5,837 bases of DNA from Candidatus Zixiibacteriota bacterium (GCA_022572905.1 JACZUZ010000144.1:1-5837), one strand, 5' to 3'; positions 1-5,492 are shown, counted from the first letter of the stretch. A program made the numbers and translations. Notes: generated by a model not told the origin, from the letters alone.

Positions 1-791
1 CAAATCGTGGAGAGGACTTACGCGCGCGGCTTGAGCTGACACTGGAAGAAATCACTCTTGGAGTAAAGAGAACACTACGCGTAAAGAGATTCGTCGCCTG
101 CGTTGATTGTAGCGGAAGCGGAGCGAAAGCCGGAACACGGCCCGAGCGTTGTTCAAACTGCAACGGAGTAGGGCGTGTTAGAAAAGTTACCCGCACAATT
201 ATTGGAGCCATCCAGCAGGTGACTACCTGTCCCGTGTGCGGAGGCGCGGGAGATATTATAACGGCGCCATGCGAGACTTGCAAAGGAAGCGGTCGCTATC
301 TGGAAAAAACGGATGTCGAAGTTGACGTTCCCGCCGGTGTCTCAGAAGGAAATTATGTCACAATACAGGGAATGGGCAATGTCGGCCAGCAGGGCGGCGC
401 ATTCGGCGATCTTCAAGTCGTGTTCGAGGAAAAAGAGCATGAGCGCTTCATCCGGCGAGGAGACGATATCATATTGCCACTGATTGTTTCGTTTCCCACA
501 GCGGCGCTGGGAGCTAAGCTTGAAGTTCCGACAGTGCGCGGCGTTGCGACGATCAAGATTCACTCCGGAACGCAGAGTGGAAAAGCGATAAGACTGAAGG
601 GAGAGGGAATCCCTCATTTGCGAAGTTTTGGTCGGGGAGATCAGATAGTGGTTATCAATGTCTGGACGCCGAACAAACTTAACGCCGAGGACAAGCGCTT
701 GCTGGAAACAATGAAGTCGGGCGGCTCCTTCGACCCGCCCGAAGCTGGGAAATCTTTCTTTTCGAAATTGCGGGACACACTCGGCGTTTAG
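1..791 (+). CDS. dnaJ: Molecular chaperone DnaJ (Hsp40), C-terminal part, 5' end outside window
   Basis: DnaJ is the cytoplasmic co-chaperone that delivers unfolded proteins to DnaK and stimulates its ATPase. The reading frame is open from base 3 and gives 262 residues, ending at TAG 789-791. The J-domain and Gly/Phe linker lie beyond the left edge. What remains starts in the first substrate-binding domain (GEDLRARLEL...). It then shows all four zinc-binding CxxCxGxG repeats: CVDCSGSG (bases 99-122), CSNCNGVG (150-173), CPVCGGAG (228-251) and CETCKGSG (270-293), so both zinc centres look intact. The beta-sandwich C-terminal domains follow (VDVPAGVSEG, GDQIVVINVWTP). The protein ends in FFSKLRDTLGV, a typical DnaJ tail. 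A GTG at 219 is only an internal codon, because homology runs straight through it. The downstream order dnaJ-prmA-rsmE is common in bacteria. Family identity is near certain; only the N-terminal region cannot be judged. Confidence 0.97.
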   Translation, partial: NRGEDLRARLELTLEEITLGVKRTLRVKRFVACVDCSGSGAKAGTRPERCSNCNGVGRVRKVTRTIIGAIQQVTTCPVCGGAGDIITAPCETCKGSGRYLEKTDVEVDVPAGVSEGNYVTIQGMGNVGQQGGAFGDLQVVFEEKEHERFIRRGDDIILPLIVSFPTAALGAKLEVPTVRGVATIKIHSGTQSGKAIRLKGEGIPHLRSFGRGDQIVVINVWTPNKLNAEDKRLLETMKSGGSFDPPEAGKSFFSKLRDTLGV

Positions 792-821
792 AGACTCTTG
801 GTCGAGTCTGAGAGCCGCTTT
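792..821 (+). terminator. Small hairpin after dnaJ, possible weak terminator
   Basis: Directly after the dnaJ stop codon, AGACTC (792-797) and GAGTCT (804-809) form a perfect six-pair stem around a six-base loop. A run of four T occurs only at 818-821, eight bases after the stem, so it is a poor intrinsic terminator by the usual rule. Its place between the dnaJ stop and a strong promoter makes a role in ending or stabilising the dnaJ transcript plausible but unproven. Confidence 0.35.
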
Positions 822-833
822 TACTTGTACGCA

Positions 834-863
834 TTGACAATCAATTCATACATCGTCTAAAAT
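834..863 (+). promoter_or_regulatory. Sigma-70-type promoter for prmA, close enough to give a leaderless mRNA
   Basis: A perfect -35 hexamer TTGACA (834-839) is followed after 18 bp by TAAAAT (858-863), five of six matches to the -10 consensus. With the usual six or so bases between the -10 box and the start of transcription, RNA would begin at about 868-871. This is on the prmA ATG (868-870). No Shine-Dalgarno-like purine run precedes that ATG. The hexamers and spacing are seen directly; promoter activity and leaderless translation are inferred. Confidence 0.65.
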
Positions 864-867
864 CAAT

Positions 868-1755
868 ATGACAGCAATTGAAAGCCCTTTGCATTTTGTC
901 CGTCTGATTGTTCCTAGCGATCACTCGGATATTGTGAGTGATTACCTGATCGGTGATCTGATCGAGGGCGTTGAGATTCGAGACGGTGGGAAAAGTAAAA
1001 TAGAAGTTTGTTTCTACTTGCCGCGCACAGAGACTGAGAATACGCTTGAAAAACTAGACCAATATTACAGTGAATTTTTTCCCGGCGAGACGCAGTTGGA
1101 GCGCGAGATAGCGGAGTATGATCAGCGCGACTGGCAAAAAGAGTACCTCAAGTCAGCGCGGGCGGTTGTAGTGAGCGAAAATATTCTGGTTCGTCCCAGC
1201 TGGGTTCCGCGCACGGAAGTTTCCGGATTCTCTGGGGATATTGTGATAATTATTGATCCGGGTATGGCTTTCGGAACTGGCGCGCACGCCACGACTCAGC
1301 TCGCGATGGTTGTTGTCTATAATAGTATTCGCTCGGGCGAGAGGGTGGCGGATATCGGTTGCGGATCGCTAATCCTATCGATTCTGGCGGCAATGCGCGG
1401 CGCCAGCTTCGTAAAGGCTGTTGATATTGATCAATTGGCCGTGGAAATCAGCGCGGAGAACGCGCGGACAAATTCGGTCAACGACAAAATTACAATCGAG
1501 CGCGGCTCAACTGACTTGTTACTTGATGACGAACCGTATGACATACTGGTTGGAAATCTCTTGCGCGAGATTATTCTGGTTGAGCTTGATAATATGATAA
1601 AGGTAACCCGACCCGGCGGGCGACTCCTCTTGACTGGCCTGCTGGAAACGGATGAAGAGGCGCTTGAAGAGGCTCTCAGGGCGCGCGGAGTTAGCGAATG
1701 GTCAATAGTTCATCAGGATGAATGGATATTGTTTGATATTGTGCTGCCGGCATGA
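868..1755 (+). CDS. prmA: Ribosomal protein L11 methyltransferase PrmA
   Basis: PrmA uses S-adenosylmethionine to methylate ribosomal protein L11 (lysines and the N-terminal amine in known cases). The 295-residue length is normal for the family. Residues 1 to about 75 form the small N-terminal substrate-recognition domain. The linker motif DWQKEYLKS (88-96) leads to ILVRPSW (106-112). The signature DPGMAFGTGAH (130-140) is fully conserved. The Rossmann motif I reads DIGCGSLILS (162-171), the ribose-binding acid is in AVDID (184-188), and VGNLLREI (228-235) is the motif IV region. An odd point is Leu168, where the family normally has Gly (GCGSG). The ATG at 868 is chosen because homology begins about ten residues later and no better upstream start exists. 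There is no ribosome binding site, but a strong promoter ends four bases upstream. The stop lies 66 bp before the earliest rsmE start. Confidence 0.95.
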   Translation: MTAIESPLHFVRLIVPSDHSDIVSDYLIGDLIEGVEIRDGGKSKIEVCFYLPRTETENTLEKLDQYYSEFFPGETQLEREIAEYDQRDWQKEYLKSARAVVVSENILVRPSWVPRTEVSGFSGDIVIIIDPGMAFGTGAHATTQLAMVVVYNSIRSGERVADIGCGSLILSILAAMRGASFVKAVDIDQLAVEISAENARTNSVNDKITIERGSTDLLLDDEPYDILVGNLLREIILVELDNMIKVTRPGGRLLLTGLLETDEEALEEALRARGVSEWSIVHQDEWILFDIVLPA

Positions 1756-1842
1756 ATCAGGTAAGGCGCTTGAGACTCCCTAGTGGCGCTTGCGTTGTGC
1801 CGAAATTTAGAAATAATTTGATTGGAATTAAAAGATATTACT

Positions 1843-2592
1843 GTGTCTCCATTTTACTTCGCTGAGTTAAATAAAATATCAGATGATGAATTAACTCTTT
1901 CGAGTTCGGAGAGTAAACATCTGACAAAAGTAGTGCGCGCGAAACGGGGCGATCGGGTTATTGTAACCGATGGCGCAGGGATGACATATCAATGCTCTCT
2001 TTCCGCAACCAGAGGTGGTGAGTCGAGCCTTAAGATCATAAGTAGATCGCGAAATGTTGGTGAGCCAACGCGACGAGTGACACTCGGGCTGGGGCTGTCT
2101 CCCGCTACGAAATTTGATCTGGCTTTGCAAATGGGAGTTGAGATTGGAATATGTGGTTTCGCGCCGCTTATCTGTGAAAAGTCTAAAATGAAAATAGACA
2201 GCGCCGAGCGGATGAAAACAAAAATGCGGCGTTGGCGTGAAGTTATGAAAGCATCAATAAAGCAATGCGAGCGCTCGCGGCTGCCTGAAATAACTCTGCC
2301 CGTTAAGTTTAAGGATTACTTGAGAGCAATATCTTCCGAGCGCTTGAAAATAATAGCGATTCCAAACACAGTCGGGCAAGATTCCTCATTAGGTTACGAA
2401 GCGATAGTGAACGCCAGTCAGTCGATTGTTCTGTTGGTCGGCCCGGAGTCGGGCTTTTCTCTCGCAGAGGTGGAGCTGGCTTTGGCCAGTGGATTCACGA
2501 AGCTGATATTGCCTGGCAGAACACTTCGCACTCAGACGGCGGCTGTTGTATTGTCCGCTCTGGCAGTCTATTCCGCCGGTGAAAGAGCCTGA
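1843..2592 (+). CDS. rsmE: 16S rRNA (uracil-N3)-methyltransferase RsmE, divergent, non-ATG start
   Basis: RsmE methylates N3 of U1498 (E. coli numbering) in 16S rRNA and belongs to the SPOUT (knotted) methyltransferases. From GTG 1843 it is 249 residues, a normal length. The N-terminal PUA-like part shows FYFAEL, then ESKHLTKVVRAKRGD (about 23-37). The knot domain shows KFDLALQMGVEIG (90-102), KQCERSRLPE (140-149), LLVGPESGFS (197-206) and LRTQTAA (228-234). The family form of the last two is GPEGGFS and LRxETA, so Ser203 and Gln231 are unusual. The frame is closed by TGA at 1819-1821 and contains no early ATG. Possible starts are TTG 1822 (256 residues) and GTG 1843. GTG is preferred because it gives the usual short lead M-S-P-F-Y-F, but neither start has a clear Shine-Dalgarno site. 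The family assignment is firm; the start is not. Confidence 0.9.
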   Translation: MSPFYFAELNKISDDELTLSSSESKHLTKVVRAKRGDRVIVTDGAGMTYQCSLSATRGGESSLKIISRSRNVGEPTRRVTLGLGLSPATKFDLALQMGVEIGICGFAPLICEKSKMKIDSAERMKTKMRRWREVMKASIKQCERSRLPEITLPVKFKDYLRAISSERLKIIAIPNTVGQDSSLGYEAIVNASQSIVLLVGPESGFSLAEVELALASGFTKLILPGRTLRTQTAAVVLSALAVYSAGERA

Positions 2593-2656
2593 GTATTCGA
2601 TTTGGCCGGGTTCAGGCGGAGTATTGTTTATTTCGGAGATCGTCCGATATAGAACA

Positions 2657-2664
2657 GAGAAGGA
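2657..2664 (+). promoter_or_regulatory. Shine-Dalgarno-like purine run before the prepilin peptidase gene
   Basis: GAGAAGGA (2657-2664) lies 12 bases ahead of the ATG at 2677. It is the only ribosome-binding-like sequence near that start, but its spacing is longer than the usual 5-9 bases. A perfect TATAAT (2670-2675) sits between it and the ATG. That box is too close to the ATG for a transcript beginning there to include the start codon, and no good -35 box is paired with it. Confidence 0.4.
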
Positions 2665-2676
2665 CATCATATAATT

Positions 2677-3474
2677 ATGTCGGAGTATATTTCACAGCAA
2701 GCGTTAGAAATAGGTCTGGTGGCGCTGACTGGATTCGCGGTTGGTTCATTTCTAAACGCGCTGATCCATCGTCTTCCGCGCGGAATTAAGTTTGGTCTGA
2801 GTCGTTCGCAATGCCCACATTGCGGAGTCACTATCGGTTTAAAAGACAATATCCCCGTAATTAGCTATCTGATTCTCAAAGCCAAATGTCGAAGTTGCAG
2901 AAAACCGATTTCGATTCGCTACCCGTTAGTTGAATCTCTGAATGCCGGAGTTTATTTCTGGCTCTATTGGTATTTTGGTTTTAGCTGGGAGTTGTTGGGG
3001 CTGTGGCCACTAAGCTCAGCGCTGATTGCCATTATCTTTATAGACTTAGAGCACATGATTATCCCCGACAAAATTACTCTGCCGGGAATTGCGGTTGGGT
3101 TAGCCTACTCACTTACTCCCTATGGCATGGGAGCTTTGAATTCGGCCATTGGTATTCTGGTGGGTGGCGGGGCGTTGTATTTGATTGCCCTCCTGGGCGA
3201 GGCGCTTTTCAAAAAGGAGAGCATGGGTGGAGGCGATATCAAGATGGCCGCGATGATGGGCGCCTTTTTAGGCTGGCAGAAAGTTATTCTGGTTTTCATG
3301 CTGGCGGCGTCTATCGGGCTTGTTATTTCCATCGTTCTCATGGCTATATCTCAGAAATTCAGACGCGAACGCATGATTCCATTCGGGCCGTTTCTGGCCA
3401 CGGCCTGTTTCGTAGCCCTGCTCTATGGCGACCGCATGATTGATTTCTATATGATGTATGTCCGCGGTCTCTGA
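2677..3474 (+). CDS. pilD: Type IV prepilin peptidase / N-methyltransferase (PilD/GspO family)
   Basis: This inner-membrane aspartic protease cuts the leader from type IV pilins and type II secretion pseudopilins, and methylates the new N-terminus. At 265 residues it is a typical full-length bifunctional form. The N-terminal segment GFAVGSFLNALIHRLPRG (about 19-36) is the family hallmark. The zinc-binding cysteine pairs CPHC (46-49) and CRSC (71-74) mark the cytoplasmic methylase part. The two catalytic aspartates are visible as FIDLEHMIIPD (D123 in 121-131) and GGGD (184-187, D187) followed by IKM. Several hydrophobic membrane segments fill the rest (for example 111-121, 152-173, 203-223). 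The PFGPFL motif near 235-240 is also typical. No pilin or secretion genes are in the window, so its substrates cannot be named; either pili or a type II system is possible. A weak purine run at 2657-2664 may serve translation. Confidence 0.95.
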   Translation: MSEYISQQALEIGLVALTGFAVGSFLNALIHRLPRGIKFGLSRSQCPHCGVTIGLKDNIPVISYLILKAKCRSCRKPISIRYPLVESLNAGVYFWLYWYFGFSWELLGLWPLSSALIAIIFIDLEHMIIPDKITLPGIAVGLAYSLTPYGMGALNSAIGILVGGGALYLIALLGEALFKKESMGGGDIKMAAMMGAFLGWQKVILVFMLAASIGLVISIVLMAISQKFRRERMIPFGPFLATACFVALLYGDRMIDFYMMYVRGL

Positions 3475-3480
3475 TTGCGG

Positions 3481-3530
3481 TTCTTTTCCACATTTTCCGT
3501 TTCTTCACTCTCAATCAATCCGCTTCAGCT
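3481..3530 (+). other. G-poor pyrimidine tract between prepilin peptidase and kinase genes
   Basis: These 50 bases contain 22 T, 17 C, 8 A and only 3 G. RNA that is rich in C, poor in G and unstructured is the usual character of a Rho loading site, and the tract starts seven bases after the pilD stop codon. It could therefore mark Rho-dependent ending of the upstream transcript. The composition is seen directly; the role is inferred. Confidence 0.3.
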
Positions 3531-3533
3531 ACC

Positions 3534-3539
3534 GATAAT
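3534..3539 (+). promoter_or_regulatory. -10-like GATAAT just upstream of the kinase ATG
   Basis: GATAAT (five of six matches to TATAAT) ends eight bases before the ATG at 3548. Transcription would start at about 3546, giving a leader of zero to two bases. No good -35 hexamer lies 16-18 bp upstream (3511-3516 reads TCAATC), so this is much weaker than the prmA promoter. No Shine-Dalgarno sequence precedes the ATG, which fits leaderless initiation. Confidence 0.35.
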
Positions 3540-3547
3540 TGAAACAT

Positions 3548-5416
3548 ATGTTTCGATCTCTCGGGAAAAACAAGTACGAAGTAAATGTGCTGGTCAGTCT
3601 GGGTCTCCTGGTGGCTCTGTCGCTGAGTTTGGCGTTTGCAACAAATTGGACTCTTCTTCAGTTAAGCCGCTCATTGAAATCAGACTCGCAGGACGAATTG
3701 ATTGGCGCGCTTATGCGTAGCGGACGCATTCTTGAGCGCTCCCCAGATTTGGATACAGGTCTCAGGAATTTGCGTCGCGCCGAAAACCAGCGCGGCAAGA
3801 CTTCTTTTGCGATAATGGAGGAGGATGAAGAGTTCCGAACATGGTCGTCTGTTTCGAAAGACTCCGCTTACCTAAGCCCTCCATTGGACGCGTATCTGGC
3901 GAAGCTTTCGACCGACGGAGAGTTGGCCAGCGCTCCCTTCACTTACACATATATTGATGACACTCCCTGGGAAATCGCTCACACGACTCTGAGAGTAAAC
4001 CGGAGTGCGTATGTTCTGATAGTGGCGCGGTACAATCAGAATCTTTTGTGGCTCAACAGTTCGACAGATCGCTCGCTTGCTCTGGGAATTTTGGCAATCG
4101 CGCTGGTTGCGTTTTCTACCGTTGTATTTTTCCGCAAAGTCACCCGGCCTATTTCGCATTTGCAATCAAGCGCCGCGACAGTGGGGATTCACGGGGAGAA
4201 TCCCGAGGACACCATGGATGAAATTGTCTCAGCATATAAGGATACTATCGAAAGGCTTTCGCAAAAAGAGAGCGATTTGATTGAGCTCAACAAGATATTG
4301 CGAGGAAAAGTTGGAGATATTGAGAAAGTCAACAAGTTGCTTATCAACTCCATGTCAACGGGTGTTGTGATTCTAGATTGCGATGGAGCTCTTGTCGGCA
4401 TCAATGAGCAGGCCTGCGGACTTCTGGCTCTGGGAGTGCGAAGCGGAGAGCTCGTTTCCGGAGAAAAGAAAGAAGACTATGTTGGTCTGTTTGAATTTCA
4501 GCCTGACTTAAAGCGTTTGGTGGAAGAGTCTCTAATCGACGGCGTTTCAAATCGTCTGGAAGTTGATGTGGCAAACACTGAGAGCGATGATATAACAATT
4601 GGTTGCACTGTTATTCATCTGGAGGAGGACGGCGTTGGACGTGGAGTTGTGATTCTGGTATCCGATCAGACAGAGCTGGCGCGGGAGCGCAAGCAACTCG
4701 AAGCCAGCCGTCAGTTGACAACTATGGGAGAAATGGCGGCGGGGTTGGCGCATCAGCTAAGAAACTCAATATCCGCGGCCCTGGGCTTTGGTGAGCTTGT
4801 CAGGAAGCTTACCGACGCCGAAAGCGTTGCGAGACGAAACTCAGACTCGCTGATTCAGGAACTCAAAGAACAGGCGGCGCTTGTTGATCGGTTTCTTAAT
4901 TTTGCGCAACCATTAGCGTTGAACACGCGAACTTTTGATTTGCGGGAGTTTCTGGAAGAAATTGTCGAAAGCTATCAGGTAAAAGAGAGTCAGCGCGGTC
5001 GGGTAGTGGTATCGACAGTGTCAAAAGGAAAAATCGAGGCGGACCATCTGTTGCTAAAGCAGGTTGTTAAGAACCTGATAGACAACGCGCTGGCGGCTTG
5101 CGAATCGATCCAAGGAAAAGTTGAAATTTGGGCAAATATAGGCGCTGAAGAATTCTTAATAAGAATAATCGATGATGGCCCCGGAATCAGTCCTGAAGAT
5201 ACCGACAAAATATTTACCCCATTTTACTCCAGTTCACCTTCCGGCTTCGGGCTGGGGCTTCCACTGGCGCGTAGAATAGTGAATCTTCATGGAGGAACGC
5301 TCAATTTCGAGCCAAATCCGGATGCCGGGGGAGCGGTGTTTTGTATTCAGGCGCCCACAAAAGCGCAATCCGAGACAGGGGCTATCGAAACGATTTCCTC
5401 CCATCTAGCGAATTAA
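3548..5416 (+). CDS. Membrane sensor histidine kinase (HAMP-PAS-HisKA-HATPase)
   Basis: This 622-residue protein is a two-component sensor kinase of the NtrB-like type. A membrane segment (about 12-34) is followed by an extracytoplasmic sensor region (about 35-173) with no recognised fold. A second membrane segment spans 176-195. A HAMP linker (about 196-250) includes KVTRPISHL and a coiled-coil-like stretch. A PAS-like domain follows (about 258-375; STGVVILDCDGALVGINEQA). The HisKA H-box is AHQLRNSISA with the phospho-acceptor His402. The ATP-binding domain has an N-box (KNLIDNALAA, 508-517), G1 box DDGPGIS (542-548), F-box IFTPFYSS (555-562) and G2 box GFGLGL (566-571). All catalytic boxes are present, so it is probably active. 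Unusual residues are Gln403, Ser407 and Phe567. ATG 3548 is preferred over TTG 3539. No response regulator lies beside it, so its partner and signal are unknown; pilus control is only suggested by the neighbouring prepilin peptidase. Confidence 0.92.
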   Translation: MFRSLGKNKYEVNVLVSLGLLVALSLSLAFATNWTLLQLSRSLKSDSQDELIGALMRSGRILERSPDLDTGLRNLRRAENQRGKTSFAIMEEDEEFRTWSSVSKDSAYLSPPLDAYLAKLSTDGELASAPFTYTYIDDTPWEIAHTTLRVNRSAYVLIVARYNQNLLWLNSSTDRSLALGILAIALVAFSTVVFFRKVTRPISHLQSSAATVGIHGENPEDTMDEIVSAYKDTIERLSQKESDLIELNKILRGKVGDIEKVNKLLINSMSTGVVILDCDGALVGINEQACGLLALGVRSGELVSGEKKEDYVGLFEFQPDLKRLVEESLIDGVSNRLEVDVANTESDDITIGCTVIHLEEDGVGRGVVILVSDQTELARERKQLEASRQLTTMGEMAAGLAHQLRNSISAALGFGELVRKLTDAESVARRNSDSLIQELKEQAALVDRFLNFAQPLALNTRTFDLREFLEEIVESYQVKESQRGRVVVSTVSKGKIEADHLLLKQVVKNLIDNALAACESIQGKVEIWANIGAEEFLIRIIDDGPGISPEDTDKIFTPFYSSSPSGFGLGLPLARRIVNLHGGTLNFEPNPDAGGAVFCIQAPTKAQSETGAIETISSHLAN

Positions 5417-5446
5417 GTTACTCAAAGCGCTTTTTCGATAGTTTTT
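5382..5446 (+). terminator. Possible terminator at the end of the kinase gene
   Basis: CTATCGAAA (5382-5390, inside the last kinase codons) is the exact reverse complement of TTTCGATAG (5433-5441), and the second arm is followed at once by five T (5442-5446). The nine-pair stem plus T-run resembles an intrinsic terminator. However, the 42-base loop is very long and the stem is AT-rich, so it may be weak or accidental. Confidence 0.3.
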
Positions 5447-5471
5447 GCACTGGCGAGGGCTACCGCTTGGC

Positions 5472-5492
5472 TTCGAAATCGCTATATTCGAA
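5472..5492 (+). promoter_or_regulatory. Pair of TTCGAA palindromes around a TATATT box upstream of efp
   Basis: Two copies of the palindrome TTCGAA (5472-5477 and 5487-5492) lie 15 bp apart. A -10-like TATATT (5483-5488) overlaps the second. This could be a promoter with an operator for efp, but no convincing -35 hexamer lies 16-18 bp upstream of TATATT. The 145 bp between the kinase stop and the efp ATG holds no supported gene. Confidence 0.2.

Noticed and set aside
219..221. GTG 219 as the start of a short DnaJ-like zinc protein
   Set aside because: The frame is open to the window edge and carries two further zinc repeats upstream, so 219 is an internal valine codon of a normal dnaJ.
342..617. 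Antisense frame within dnaJ
   Set aside because: Lies wholly opposite conserved dnaJ sequence, has no promoter or ribosome site, and its composition is explained by the + strand gene.
1196..1205. Ten-base perfect palindrome CCCAGCTGGG inside prmA
   Set aside because: It encodes the conserved PSW segment of PrmA; the symmetry is most likely an accident of coding sequence.
2587..2617. GCCTGA/TCAGGC inverted repeat at the rsmE stop as a terminator
   Set aside because: Only six pairs with a 19-base loop and no clean T-run directly after it; too weak to call.
2633..2647. TCGGA/TCCGA hairpin upstream of the prepilin peptidase gene
   Set aside because: Five pairs only and no T-run; not distinguishable from chance.
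2389..2849. Overlapping minus-strand frames at the rsmE end and pilD start
   Set aside because: They cross two genes with clear family motifs and show no protein signatures of their own.
3003..3443. Long open frame (146 codons) inside the prepilin peptidase gene in another frame
   Set aside because: It overlaps a gene whose frame carries all prepilin peptidase motifs. The alternative protein shows no domain and no ribosome binding site; it is a shadow of the real gene.
3475..3720. 81-codon frame starting right after pilD and overlapping the kinase
   Set aside because: Its later part runs through the kinase coding region in another frame, and it has no recognised motif. The kinase frame is supported by membrane and catalytic motifs.
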